From Streptomyces fuscichromogenes (GTDB taxonomy: Bacteria > Actinomycetota > Actinomycetes > Streptomycetales > Streptomycetaceae), in contig NZ_BMML01000009.1 of assembly GCF_014645815.1 (NCBI RefSeq), positions 56,742 through 120,741 on the forward strand: a stretch of DNA of 64,000 nt, in the 5' to 3' direction. Positions 42,025-50,864 of the stretch are shown here, piece by piece; the first letter of the stretch is position 1, and the number at the start of each line of letters is the position of its first letter. The notes beneath the pieces are model-generated. The model ran no database searches and was not told the origin of the DNA. It saw nothing but the letters and a program-made list of their open reading frames with translations. A program made the translations under genes and the position numbers.

Positions 42025-42623
42025 AGGAACCGTCCCTTGTGGAACAGCAGTGGCGCGACGTCGTCGGCGGCGCTCGCGCCGAGCGCGTCCACCCGGCCCA
42101 CCACGATCAGATGGTCACCGCCGGTGTGCACCGCGTGGATCGTGCAGTCGGCCCAGGCCGCGGCGCCCGTGAGACGCGGCGAGCCGGACACGGGTGCCGC
42201 GTCGTACCCGACCCCGGCGAACTTGTCCGCCCCGCTCACCGCGAACCCGCGGCACAACTGGCCCTGGTGCGCGCCCAGTACGTTCACGCAGAACACGCCG
42301 GCGCGGGCGATGCGCGGCCAGGTGGCCGACGTACGGCCGACCATGAAACAGACCAGGGGCGGATCGAGGGAGAGGGAGGAGAAGGACTGGCAGGCGAAAC
42401 CGGCGGGGGAGGGCTCGCCCTCGGCGGCCGGCGCGGTGATCACGGTCACCCCGGTCGCGAAGTTCCCGAGCACCCGCCGGAACTCCGTCTGGTCGACCGG
42501 CGCCCGCTCGTCCGCGCGCACGCACCGCAACACCGGGCGCCCCGGCTCCGCCTCGGGCTCCGCCGCGGGAACCGACCTCAGATAACGGACGGCCGCAGCG
42601 GCCGCCCCCGCATGTCCCATCAC
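42021..42623 (-). CDS. Flavin reductase (HpaC/HsaB-like)
   Basis: A 200-residue flavin reductase domain protein. The conserved part starts FRRVLGNFATGVTVIT and continues with GFACQSFSSLSLDPPLVCFM and GDHLIVVGRVDAL. It would supply reduced FMN or FAD to a two-component monooxygenase; no such oxygenase component lies beside it in the window. The N-terminal 40 residues are variable. GTG 42623 or ATG 42620 may be the start, both close to GGAGGGG. An operator palindrome lies 14 bases upstream. Confidence 0.85.
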   Translation of the reverse strand: MMGHAGAAAAAVRYLRSVPAAEPEAEPGRPVLRCVRADERAPVDQTEFRRVLGNFATGVTVITAPAAEGEPSPAGFACQSFSSLSLDPPLVCFMVGRTSATWPRIARAGVFCVNVLGAHQGQLCRGFAVSGADKFAGVGYDAAPVSGSPRLTGAAAWADCTIHAVHTGGDHLIVVGRVDALGASAADDVAPLLFHKGRFL

Positions 42624-42636
42624 CCCTCCATTGAAA

Positions 42637-42651
42637 GTGACGGGCCGTCAG
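42637..42651. promoter_or_regulatory. Operator palindrome GTGACGGGCCGTCAG
   Basis: TGACGG-G-CCGTCA is a perfect 13-bp palindrome; only the outermost pair is unmatched. It lies just upstream of the flavin reductase start. Confidence 0.72.
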
Positions 42652-42705
42652 ATGGGAAGGGGTGCGGCCGCCCCGGGTGGCGCTGCCGTCGGTCCGGCAA
42701 CGCCC

Positions 42706-43494
42706 TCACCGGCCCCGGAAATCGGGGGTTCTGCGCTCCACGAAGGCCCGTACGCCGTCCTGGGCGTCCCGGGTCGTCATGTTGATCTCCTGGGCGGTGG
42801 CCTCGGCGGCGAAGGCGGCCGCCCGGTCGCTGTCCAGGGACGCGTTGACCAGCTGCTTGGTCAGCGCGAGGGCACGGGTGGGGCCGGTGGCCAGGCGGGC
42901 GGCCCAGTCACGGGCCGTCCTGGGCAGGTCCGCGTCCGGCACGACCCGGTTGACCAGGCCGAGGCGTTCGGCCTCCGGGGCGGACAGGGCGTCGCCGAAG
43001 AACATCAGCTCCTTGGCGCGGTGCGGGCCGATCAGACGGGGCAGGAGGTAGGCGCCGCCGCCGTCGGGGACCAGGCCGCGGCGGACGAACACCTCGATGA
43101 AGCGGGCCGATTCGGCGGCCAGCACCAGGTCGCAGGCGAGCGCGAGGTGGACGCCCAGGCCGGCGGCGGTGCCGTTGACCGCCGCGATCACCGGCTTCTC
43201 GCAGTCCAGGACGGCGGCGACGAGCCGCTGGGCACCCAGCCGGATGGTGCGGGCCACGTCACCGGGAACACGCTCGCCGCCGCTCGCGCCGCCTCGGAGG
43301 TCGGCGCCCGCGCAGAAGCCGCGGCCGGTGCCCGTGATGATCACCGCGCCGGTCTCCGGGTCCGCGGAGGCCTCCGCGAGATGGCAGATGATCCGCTCCC
43401 GCTGGTCGGGGGCGATGGCGTTGAGGGCGTCGGGGCGGTCGAGGGTGAGGTGCGCGACCCGCTCCGCCGTCACGTACCGGACGGTGGTGTCCAT
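42706..43494 (-). CDS. Enoyl-CoA hydratase/isomerase
   Basis: A 262-residue crotonase-fold protein. Oxyanion motifs: GTGRGFCAGADLRGG near 54-68 and NGTAAGLGVHLALACDL near 102-118. The Glu/Asp-bearing helix VRRGLVPDGGGAYLLPRLIG is typical of PaaG/PaaZ-type isomerases as much as of hydratases. The start overlaps the stop of the upstream ADP-forming CoA ligase gene by one base, so both are read from the double-operator promoter near 45.75 kb. Confidence 0.9.
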   Translation of the reverse strand: MDTTVRYVTAERVAHLTLDRPDALNAIAPDQRERIICHLAEASADPETGAVIITGTGRGFCAGADLRGGASGGERVPGDVARTIRLGAQRLVAAVLDCEKPVIAAVNGTAAGLGVHLALACDLVLAAESARFIEVFVRRGLVPDGGGAYLLPRLIGPHRAKELMFFGDALSAPEAERLGLVNRVVPDADLPRTARDWAARLATGPTRALALTKQLVNASLDSDRAAAFAAEATAQEINMTTRDAQDGVRAFVERRTPDFRGR

Positions 43495-45722
43495 CAGCGG
43501 CACACCGCCAGCGCGTCCAGCGCCACCGCGCCCTGGCCCTGCTCCAGCACCATCAGCGGGTTGATGTCGAGTTCGGCGAGCCGGTCGCCGAGCTCCAGGG
43601 CCATCCGCTGGACCCGCAGGACCACTTCCACCAGCGCGTCCAGATCGGCCGGCGGCCGGCCCCGGACCCCGTCCAGCAGGGCCCGTCCGCGCAGTTCCGC
43701 GAGCATGTCCCGGGCCTGGTCCTCGCCGAACGGCGGCACCCGCACGGCCGCGTCGTGCAGCACCTCGACCAGGACCCCGCCGAGCCCCACCGTCACGGTC
43801 GGCCCGAACAGGTCGTCGTGGCTGACCCCGACCACCATCTCCACGCCCCGCTCCACCATCTGGCAGACCAGGACGCCGTCCAGGGCGACCCCCTCGTAGC
43901 GCGCGATGTCGGTCAGGTCGCGGTACGCGTCCCGGACCTGGCTGGCCGAGGTCAGCCCGATCTTCACCAGGCCCAGCTCCGTCTTGTGGGCGATCTGGCC
44001 GCCGGACGCCTTCATCACCACCGGGTAGCCGACCAGCCCGGCTGCGCGCACGGCCGCCGCCGCGCTGGTCACCAGCTGCTCGCGCGGCACCCGGATGCCG
44101 TACGCGCGCAGCAGCTGCTTCGCCGCGTGCTCGCTCAGCTGCTGTCCGGGCCGCATCAGCGCGAGCGCCTTGCGGTAGGAGGGCGAGGGGGTGCGCGGGG
44201 CCTCGTCGAAGGGGGAGCGGTAGCCGCTGACGAAGCGGTGGTGGTCGAGGTAGGCGCGGACGGCGGTGAGACAGTTGCCGACCGTGCGGAAGGTGGCCAC
44301 CCGGGAGGAGCCGAGCAGGACCTCGCGGTAGGCGGCCTCGGTGCCGACCGGCGAGCCCCACACCACGCACACCAGCTTGTCGGTCGCCTCGGCCGCCGCC
44401 ACGAGGTCCTGGACGAGCCGGTCGCTGAGCGGCGGGAAGGGGCCGGTGATCGGGCAGATCAGCACCCCGACCTCGGGGTCGGCGAGGATCGAGTCGATGA
44501 TCTTCCGGCCGCGCCAGTCGCCCACCGGGTGACCGCCGTTGTCGACCGGGTTGGCCACGCTCAGGTACTCCGGTATCCACTGGTGCAGCTCGGCCTGCCG
44601 GGCCTCGGACAGCACCGGCAGCTTCAGCCCCAGGCCGGCGGCCAGGTCGGCGACGTGGGCGCCGGTGCCGCCCGAGATCGAGTAGACGACGACCCCGTCG
44701 GCGCGCGGCGCGCGGGCCCGCGCCAGCAGGGCGGCGGTGTCCTGGAGTTCGTCCAGGCCGTCGACGCGGATCACGCCGTACTGCCGCAGCGCCGCGTCGA
44801 CCACGTCGTCCGCGCCGGTCAGCTTGCCGGTGTGGGAGGCGGCGGTGCGGGCGCCGGCCTCGGTGCGGCCGACCTTCACGGCGACCACGGGCACCCCGCG
44901 GCGGGCCGCGCGGTCGGCGGCGAGCAGGAAGGCGCGGCCGTCCTTGAGCCCCTCGACGTAGCAGGCGATGGCGCCCACCTCGGGGAGCTCGGCGAAGTAG
45001 GAGATGAAGTCGGCGGTCTCCAGGTCGGCCTCGTTGCCGGTCGGCGCCCAGTGCGAGAGCCGGATGCCGAGTTCCTGCGCGGCGAAGACCGGCCGGCCCT
45101 GGTGTCCCGACTGGGTGATCAGGGCGATCGCCGGGCCGTCCAGGTCCTCGCGGAAGCGCTCGAAGGCGTTCAGGTTGGTGTTCGGGCCGAGCAGCCGGAG
45201 CCCGGACCGCCGTACGGCCGCCGTCAGCCGGGTCTGGGCCGCCGCGCCCTCCTCGCCGGTCTCCGCGAACCCGGAGGCGAAGGCCACCGCGAACTTCACC
45301 TTGGCCTCGGCCAGTTCCTCGATCACCGGCAGCGGGTCGGCGACCAGCAGGACCGCGAGGTCGACCTGTTCGGGCAAGTCGGCGACGGAGGGCACGCAGG
45401 AGATGCCGAAGACCGACGGGCGGGTCGGATGCACCGGGTGCACCCGGGCCCCGACCCGCCCGGCCCAGTCGAGCAGCTGCCGGGTGATGCCGGTGTTGGG
45501 CCGCCCCTCGGTGTCCGAGGCGCCGATCACGGCGACGGACTCGGGGCGGAAGAACCTGTCCAGATCCGGAACGTCCGCGTACAGCGGCCGTCCGCTGACG
45601 TCCAGCTCGTCCGCGTCGGCCGCGCGGCCGTGGACGGCCGGCCCGGGACGCTGCTCACCGCAGGCGATGACCCGGGCCCGGCGGGAGTCGGTGGTGAGGG
45701 TGCCGTGGGTTGATCCAAGCAT
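43494..45722 (-). CDS. ADP-forming acyl-CoA synthetase (acetate-CoA ligase type)
   Basis: A 742-residue fused enzyme. A CoA-binding domain (FFRPESVAVIGASDTEGRP onward) is followed by succinyl-CoA-ligase-like domains with LITQSGHQGRP, the His motif SHTGKLTGADD (likely phospho-His site), and a C-terminal ATP-grasp domain (LLRAYGIRVPREQLV, GYPVVMKASGGQIAHKTELG). It interconverts acyl-CoA + ADP + Pi with acid + CoA + ATP, here probably on a pathway acid. ATG 45722 has AGGAGCGGGCGGAACG upstream; the frame extends to 45752. Two operators precede it. Confidence 0.9.
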   Translation of the reverse strand: MLGSTHGTLTTDSRRARVIACGEQRPGPAVHGRAADADELDVSGRPLYADVPDLDRFFRPESVAVIGASDTEGRPNTGITRQLLDWAGRVGARVHPVHPTRPSVFGISCVPSVADLPEQVDLAVLLVADPLPVIEELAEAKVKFAVAFASGFAETGEEGAAAQTRLTAAVRRSGLRLLGPNTNLNAFERFREDLDGPAIALITQSGHQGRPVFAAQELGIRLSHWAPTGNEADLETADFISYFAELPEVGAIACYVEGLKDGRAFLLAADRAARRGVPVVAVKVGRTEAGARTAASHTGKLTGADDVVDAALRQYGVIRVDGLDELQDTAALLARARAPRADGVVVYSISGGTGAHVADLAAGLGLKLPVLSEARQAELHQWIPEYLSVANPVDNGGHPVGDWRGRKIIDSILADPEVGVLICPITGPFPPLSDRLVQDLVAAAEATDKLVCVVWGSPVGTEAAYREVLLGSSRVATFRTVGNCLTAVRAYLDHHRFVSGYRSPFDEAPRTPSPSYRKALALMRPGQQLSEHAAKQLLRAYGIRVPREQLVTSAAAAVRAAGLVGYPVVMKASGGQIAHKTELGLVKIGLTSASQVRDAYRDLTDIARYEGVALDGVLVCQMVERGVEMVVGVSHDDLFGPTVTVGLGGVLVEVLHDAAVRVPPFGEDQARDMLAELRGRALLDGVRGRPPADLDALVEVVLRVQRMALELGDRLAELDINPLMVLEQGQGAVALDALAVCR

Positions 45723-45756
45723 CGTTCCGCCCGCTCCTGTGTGACAGCACAATTAA

Positions 45757-45771
45757 CTGACGCAGTGTCAG
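45757..45771. promoter_or_regulatory. Operator palindrome CTGACGCAGTGTCAG
   Basis: A near-perfect 15-bp palindrome (one mismatch), 35 bases upstream of the ADP-forming CoA ligase start. Confidence 0.72.
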
Positions 45772-45780
45772 ATTACTGAA

Positions 45781-45795
45781 CTGACACTGCGTCAG
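45781..45795. promoter_or_regulatory. Operator palindrome CTGACACTGCGTCAG
   Basis: This is the exact reverse complement of the site at 45757-45771, with centres 24 bases apart, making a larger inverted repeat with room for two dimers. Confidence 0.72.
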
Positions 45796-45865
45796 GAACT
45801 GGTCTGCACGCAAAGTTGGAGCAGGAAGTTGAAGCCCGAAGCGGTGGCGCCCGTACCGCTCCGGC

Positions 45866-47365
45866 TCACCCGAGGGCGGCCAGCACCTCCTTCGCGACCC
45901 GCTCGCCCGACCGCACCGCTCCGTCCATGTACCCGGTCCAGAACGTCGACGTCTCCGTCCCGGCCCAGTGGATGCCGCCCGCCGGCTGCCGCAGCGCGGC
46001 CCCGTACTCGGTCAGCACACCCGGCGGCGCGTAGGCCACCGGGCCACCCCGCGAGAAGCCCTCATTGTCCCAGCGCTGGAGCACGAAGGAGGTGGGTGAT
46101 TTGGCCTTGTCGCCGAAGTAGTTGGCGTAGTCGGCCAGAACGGCGGTCTTGACGTCGGCCTCGCTCGCCGCGTCGTACGCCCGGATCTCGTCGGCCTCGA
46201 TGAAGCCCATCAGCGCGCCGTAGGAGGCGTCCGGCGGGGAGTTGTCGAAGGTCGAGCGGACCACGCCGGAGTCGCTGACGGCCTGCCCGTTGAGGCCGTC
46301 GGCCCGCCAGAACGGGGTGTCGTAGACGGCGATGGCCTTGCCGATCGAGCCCATCGGCATCCGCTGGGTGAGCTGGTCGCGGGCGGCCGGCAGCAGCGGG
46401 TCGTAGCTGATGCGGGCGGCCAGCGGGGGCGGCAGGGCGACGACCACCCGGGTCGCGTTGACCGTGATGCCGTCGGCCGTGACGACGTACGCGCTCCCGG
46501 ACCTGGCGATGGAGCGCACCGGGGCGCTCAGCACCACCCGGTCGCCGAGGGTCGCGGCGAGCTTGATCGGGACCTGCTGGGAGCCGCCGACGAACCGGGA
46601 CTCCTGGGCGCCGCCCGCGGTGTCGGTGAGGCGTTCCAGGGTGCCGGCGTGGGACTCGTCGCCCGCGGCGGCGATGTAGTAGAGGACGTAGAGCAGGGAG
46701 AGTTCGCGGGGCTGGGCCGAGAAGATCGACGTGCAGGCCAGGTCCAGCAGGAACTTGGCGGAGGGCACGATCGCGTTGGCGTTCAGCCAGCTCTCGAAGG
46801 TCTGCTTGTCCCACTCGGCGGCCTTGGCGGCGGTCCACGGGGTGTCGACCGGGACCGTCGCGGCCATGCTGTCCAGTTCGGACTGCACGATCGCCGCGTT
46901 GGCGAGGCCGGCCGCGTCCACCGGCGGGACCGAGCCGAGCAGGCCGCTGGTGTCGTACGGGGTGCGCTTGCCGTCCTTGTAGAGGAGGTTGTTCCCCGTG
47001 TTGTAGGTGGTGAAGGTGGCCACGCCCAGGGAGTCGGCGAGGGCCTTGATGCGGTTCTGGGTGGGGCCGATGAACTCGCCGCCGCCCTCGGTGAAACCGC
47101 CGTTGGCCAGCTTCAGGTTCACCACCCGGCCGCCGACCCGGTCCCGGGCCTCCAGGACGGCGACGGTCCTGCCCCCTGCCACCAGGTCGCGGGCGGCGGT
47201 GAGGCCGGCGATGCCGCCGCCGACGATCGCGACGTCGACGGTGCGGGAGGCGGCTGCCGAGGCCGTGCCCGCGGAGACCGCGGTGAGGCCGACGGCCCCG
47301 GCGGCGGCACCGCCGAGCAGGGAGCGCCGGGAGAGCCGGGGGGAGTGCTGTCTTTCACGTGCCAC
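45866..47365 (-). CDS. Tat-exported flavin amine oxidase
   Basis: A 499-residue flavoprotein. The N-terminus has a twin-arginine signal: LSRRSLLGG followed by AAAGAVGLTAVSAGTASAAA. The FAD-binding motif VAIVGGGIAGLTAARDL and LEARDRVGGR follow, and the C-terminus has the second FAD contact GGIHWAGTETSTFWTGYMDG, typical of monoamine/putrescine oxidases. It would act outside the cell, releasing aldehyde, ammonia and H2O2. GTG 47365 with GGAGG upstream is chosen; the frame runs further upstream without ribosome site. No catabolic operator is seen. Confidence 0.9.
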   Translation of the reverse strand: MARERQHSPRLSRRSLLGGAAAGAVGLTAVSAGTASAAASRTVDVAIVGGGIAGLTAARDLVAGGRTVAVLEARDRVGGRVVNLKLANGGFTEGGGEFIGPTQNRIKALADSLGVATFTTYNTGNNLLYKDGKRTPYDTSGLLGSVPPVDAAGLANAAIVQSELDSMAATVPVDTPWTAAKAAEWDKQTFESWLNANAIVPSAKFLLDLACTSIFSAQPRELSLLYVLYYIAAAGDESHAGTLERLTDTAGGAQESRFVGGSQQVPIKLAATLGDRVVLSAPVRSIARSGSAYVVTADGITVNATRVVVALPPPLAARISYDPLLPAARDQLTQRMPMGSIGKAIAVYDTPFWRADGLNGQAVSDSGVVRSTFDNSPPDASYGALMGFIEADEIRAYDAASEADVKTAVLADYANYFGDKAKSPTSFVLQRWDNEGFSRGGPVAYAPPGVLTEYGAALRQPAGGIHWAGTETSTFWTGYMDGAVRSGERVAKEVLAALG

Positions 47366-47466
47366 GTGCGTCCTCCGTGCTGAGCGAGAGGGGTGGAGCC
47401 GGAAAGTTGAGCAGGGCTCACATTCTGGTCCGGGCACGCGCGCGATGCTACCGCCGGTAACAAACA

Positions 47467-47501
47467 GCTCCCGTCGCATGCGTCACATGGGCAACGGGAG
47501 C
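47467..47501. terminator. Hairpin between monooxygenase and amine oxidase genes
   Basis: Arms GCTCCCGT (47467-47474) and ACGGGAGC (47494-47501) pair perfectly. It follows the end of the minus-strand monooxygenase gene. Confidence 0.55.
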
Positions 47502-47581
47502 ACTGTGCAAGGAGGTTGAGGTTGGCTACGGCCTTCGGGAGGCGGCCCCGAGGTGCCTGGGAGGGGCCGCAGGGGCCCGGC

Positions 47582-48739
47582 CTACGCGACCCGCTGTCGC
47601 TTGGCGACCGCCTTCGCGATCTTCTCCGCGTCGATGGCCATCTCGCGGAAGTTGCCGCTGATGGGGTTGGTGTAGCCGGTGAAGTAGAGACCCTGGGCGT
47701 TCTTGGGGGTGCGGGGGCCGTGGGCGCGGGGGCGGCCACGGTCGTCGAGGACGTCGAGGTGGCCGACCAGGCCCTCCAGGGCGCGGCTGTAGCCGGTCGC
47801 GGCGATCACCGCGTCGGGGGAGACGCGGGTGCCGTCGGCGAGGACGACCTTGCCGTCCTCGAAACCGTCGACGGTGGCCACGATCTCCACCTTCCCCTGG
47901 CGCACCGCGTCGATGAGGCCGACGTCCAGGACCGGGATGGAACCCTGCTTCACCCGGCTGTAGAGGCCGGTGCCGGGGCGGGGCAGGCCCTGGGCGGCCA
48001 GGTCGGGCACGCTGACCTTGGCCATGGTGCGGGCCAGCCGGTCGACGAGGGCCGTGGGGAGCCGTCGTACCAGGATCGAGTTGTACTGGGCGGCCCAGCC
48101 GGCGGTGGATCTGCGCACGATGTGCGGGACCGTGCGGACGGCCAGCCGCACCCGCGAGGCGCCGCCCTCGGTGAGGTCGACGGCTATCTCGGCGCCGGTG
48201 TTGCCGATGCCCACGACGAGGACGTCCCGGCCGGCGAAGGGCTCGGCGTTGCGGTAGGCGCCCGCGTGCAGGAACTCGCCGCCGAAGCCGTCCCGGCCCG
48301 GCCAGTCGGGGATGCGCGGGGTGTGGTTGAAGCCGGTGGCGACCACCACCGCGGAGCCGGTCAGCTCACGCCCGCCGGAGGCGTGCACCAGCCAGCCCTC
48401 GCCGTCGGGCGAGCGCTCCACGCGGGACACCTCGACGCCGGTGACGATCTCCAGCTCGTGGTGCTCGGCGTACTTCTCCAGATAGCGCACCACGTCGTCG
48501 CGGGAGACCCAGCGGCCGAAGCGGCGCGGCATGGGCAGCCCGGGAAGCGCGGAGAGCCGCCGGGTGGTGTGCAGGTGGAGACGGTCGTAGTGGCGGCGCC
48601 AGGAGGCGCCGACGTCGTCGGACTTCTCCAGGATCACGGCGCGGACGCCCCGGGCCCGCAGCGCGTACGCGACGGCGAGACCTCCGGGGCCGGCGCCGAT
48701 GACGTAGACGGGCGTAACGGTGGGGGAGAACACGGCCAT
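47582..48739 (-). CDS. Flavin-containing monooxygenase-like protein
   Basis: A 385-residue two-Rossmann flavoprotein. FAD motif VIGAGPGGLAVAYAL is near the N-terminus, EKSDDVGASWRRHYDRLHLHT is the conserved following segment, the NADPH motif VVGIGNTGAEIAVDL is near residue 170, and ATGYSRALEG near 310. It resembles YUCCA/CzcO-type proteins. No strong ribosome site is seen for ATG 48739; GTG 48757 in frame is an alternative. It has its own transcription unit, with two terminator hairpins upstream belonging to the next gene. Confidence 0.87.
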   Translation of the reverse strand: MAVFSPTVTPVYVIGAGPGGLAVAYALRARGVRAVILEKSDDVGASWRRHYDRLHLHTTRRLSALPGLPMPRRFGRWVSRDDVVRYLEKYAEHHELEIVTGVEVSRVERSPDGEGWLVHASGGRELTGSAVVVATGFNHTPRIPDWPGRDGFGGEFLHAGAYRNAEPFAGRDVLVVGIGNTGAEIAVDLTEGGASRVRLAVRTVPHIVRRSTAGWAAQYNSILVRRLPTALVDRLARTMAKVSVPDLAAQGLPRPGTGLYSRVKQGSIPVLDVGLIDAVRQGKVEIVATVDGFEDGKVVLADGTRVSPDAVIAATGYSRALEGLVGHLDVLDDRGRPRAHGPRTPKNAQGLYFTGYTNPISGNFREMAIDAEKIAKAVAKRQRVA

Positions 48740-48897
48740 GAGCGCGAGCGTAATCACGCTTCACGTTGATGGGTCTCGGTCAAGACCGGAATTGGTTGCG
48801 GATTGATCACACACGTAGGAGAAGTGGGTGGGACTTGTGACGTAGCCCACCTCATCTGCCGGAAACCGGCCGGAAACCGGTCCGGAAAGCAGAAAGG

Positions 48898-48941
48898 CCC
48901 GTGACGTCGGGCCCCGGTGCGCTGGAGCCCGACGTCACGGG
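48898..48941 (-). terminator. Intrinsic-type terminator, 14-bp stem
   Basis: Arms CCCGTGACGTCGGG (48898-48911) and CCCGACGTCACGGG (48928-48941) are exact complements. On the minus strand the stem is followed by CCTTTCTGCTTTCC, a T-rich tail, so this is the clearest intrinsic terminator of the window. Confidence 0.85.
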
Positions 48942-48944
48942 TGG

Positions 48945-48978
48945 GCGGTGGCCTAGACAGACGGGAAAAGGCCACCGC
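48945..48978. terminator. Second hairpin, 10-bp stem
   Basis: Arms GCGGTGGCCT (48945-48954) and AGGCCACCGC (48969-48978) pair perfectly around a 14-base loop, next to the previous terminator. Confidence 0.65.
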
Positions 48979-49050
48979 GTTCGGGGAGGCTATCGCGGCT
49001 TCGAGAACGCCATCACGATTGTGAGAGCTTCTTACTTCCGCGGTGGCCTG

Positions 49051-50685
49051 TTAATTCCGCTTGCCCTTCTTGCCCTTGCCGTAGCCCGTCACCGTGGCGA
49101 TCCAGGTGATGAAGTCGCCCGGGTCGGTGTTGGCGCCATGGCCCTGGTCCCAGTAGTAGAGGTGGTTGACGTCGTCGCCGAGGTTGTCCAGGCGGGCCGC
49201 CAGGTTCGCGGAGATGACGTGCGAGGTGTCGGAGTCGCTGGTGCCGAGGCGGATCCACCAGTGCTTGGAGCGGCGGTCGTTGACCTTCTCCACCAGGTGG
49301 AACATCGGGTTCATCAGGTTCAGCTTCTCGGGGATGTCGGCGGCGACTCGCTTGGTGCCGAGTCCGGTGGAGTCATTCTTCGCGCCGTAAGCCGTGAAGT
49401 GGCGGGTCTCGTTCGTACCCGCTCCGAATTCATTGTTCTCGCCGGCCGACAGGTCGAAGGCGTCGAAGGCCGGGGTGTCCTTCTTCCGGGCGCCGACGTG
49501 GGTCAGGAAGTCGTCCCAGGAGAAGGTGGCCCTGCCGCCGGACCAGGTGATGAAGGTGTTCTTCGCCAGGTACGTCTCGCGGTCCGAGTCCGAGAGCGCG
49601 GCGAGGTACTCGGTGGCCGACGGCTGGAGGTACTGCTCGACCAGGTAGTCGTCGTAGTTGCGGGCGGTCAGCGGGCCGAAGCGGTTCAGGCCGCGCAGTT
49701 TCAGACCCGCCTGGTACTCGGCGAACTGAGCCTTCAGGTCCTTGGAGACACTCTGGTCGACCTGCTTGCCGGTGGCGAGGTCGTTGGTGCCCCAGTTCCA
49801 CTCGTAGGCGCCGTCGGCGTGCTCCAGGTCGGTGATCGGGCACCAGGCGCCGACCGCGAAGATCGCGTCCGAGGCGTCGGCCGCGCCGAGCTCCTTCAGG
49901 TACCTGTCGTAGATCGGGCTGTCGCCGGACGCGCCGAGCAGCGAGGACAGGGCGCCGCCCGCGCTCGTGCCGGCGGAGACGATGCGCTCCACATCGCCGG
50001 GGATCAGGCCCTTGTTCGCCCTGATGTACCGGACGGCTGCCTTGAGGTCGACGATCGCGGCGGGGGCGGTGCCGTAGTACTCGCCGTCGGAGTTCTTGAG
50101 GGTACGGCCGCGGGCGCCCGGCTCGATCACGACGTACCCGGCGGCCAGCGCGAGGAGCTGGTTGCTGGAGGTGGCGCCGCCGGTGGCGTTGGTGTTGCCG
50201 TTGGCGTTGGAGGCCGCGCTGCTGGAGGAGCTGGGCGCCGCGCCGCTCGGGGCCGCACCGCTCGGCGGTGTGCCGCCCGCCGCCGAACCGCCGCCGCCGA
50301 CCTCGGTGGCGTCGGCCACCGAGGCGGGCATGTAGCCGCCGATCGAGTTGGCGAGCAGGATCGGGGCGTGCGTCGGGTCGACCGTCGTGCCGTCGATCTC
50401 GACCGGGGCGCTGACGATCAGGGACTGGTAGGTGGCGTCCACCGGGTCGGCGACGTAGGTGATCGCCTTCCAGAAGTGGTACGTCACCTCGTGCTCGGTG
50501 CCCTCGGTGTCCGTGATCGTCGTCGTCAGCTTCGAGAAGCCGTCCGGGTCGAACTTCAGGGAGTCCGAGGAGGAGGCGCCGCTCGACGCCTGCGCGCTGA
50601 GCGCGATACCGCCGACTGCCGCGACACCGGCCGTGGCGCCGATCCCCAGGACCACGGTCCTGCGCTTCACTGACCTGTGCTTCAC
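49051..50685 (-). CDS. Secreted tannase/feruloyl-esterase-like alpha/beta hydrolase
   Basis: A 544-residue exported protein. The N-terminus MKHRSVKRRTVVLGIGATAG with the following hydrophobic stretch to ALSAQAS is a signal peptide. The nucleophile motif GTSAGGALSSLLG is near residue 240 and the His motif DQGHGANTDPGDFI near the end. A low-complexity Gly/Ser/Ala/Pro insertion (about 128-175) interrupts the hydrolase core before the strand LLALAAGYVVIEPGARG. The C-terminus is very basic. It may release a phenolic or ester-linked substrate outside the cell. GTG 50685 follows GAGGAG. Confidence 0.85.
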   Translation of the reverse strand: MKHRSVKRRTVVLGIGATAGVAAVGGIALSAQASSGASSSDSLKFDPDGFSKLTTTITDTEGTEHEVTYHFWKAITYVADPVDATYQSLIVSAPVEIDGTTVDPTHAPILLANSIGGYMPASVADATEVGGGGSAAGGTPPSGAAPSGAAPSSSSSAASNANGNTNATGGATSSNQLLALAAGYVVIEPGARGRTLKNSDGEYYGTAPAAIVDLKAAVRYIRANKGLIPGDVERIVSAGTSAGGALSSLLGASGDSPIYDRYLKELGAADASDAIFAVGAWCPITDLEHADGAYEWNWGTNDLATGKQVDQSVSKDLKAQFAEYQAGLKLRGLNRFGPLTARNYDDYLVEQYLQPSATEYLAALSDSDRETYLAKNTFITWSGGRATFSWDDFLTHVGARKKDTPAFDAFDLSAGENNEFGAGTNETRHFTAYGAKNDSTGLGTKRVAADIPEKLNLMNPMFHLVEKVNDRRSKHWWIRLGTSDSDTSHVISANLAARLDNLGDDVNHLYYWDQGHGANTDPGDFITWIATVTGYGKGKKGKRN

Positions 50686-50845
50686 CTTGCTGCTCCTCGT
50701 ATCCGGACGCCTTGGCCTTGCGGCTGCGAACGTAATGTCGATCCGACAAAATCGTCAACAATTTCCCGGGATCTCATGGGGGACCCACAGGGCCATGGGA
50801 AACGCACAGGCCTTGCTCAACCGGGTCTAGGCCACGCTTCAGGTT

Positions 50846-50860
50846 CTGACGTAACGTCAG
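50846..50860. promoter_or_regulatory. Operator palindrome CTGACGTAACGTCAG
   Basis: A perfect 15-bp palindrome that ends four bases before the ATG of the DUF35 gene. Bound repressor would block initiation directly. It may also affect the divergent esterase gene. Confidence 0.78.
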
Positions 50861-50864
50861 ATTC

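Larger units (their letters stand above)
48740..49050. other. Intergenic region with two strong hairpins
   Basis: No gene is seen. Two perfect hairpins (48898-48941 and 48945-48978) lie downstream of the minus-strand esterase gene. The rest should hold the promoter of the monooxygenase gene. Confidence 0.65.

Noticed and set aside
40002..42785. 927-codon plus-strand frame over the CDP-glycerol transferase gene
   Set aside because: Shadow frame made of Arg/Pro/Ala; the frame at 39985 contains recognisable transferase motifs.
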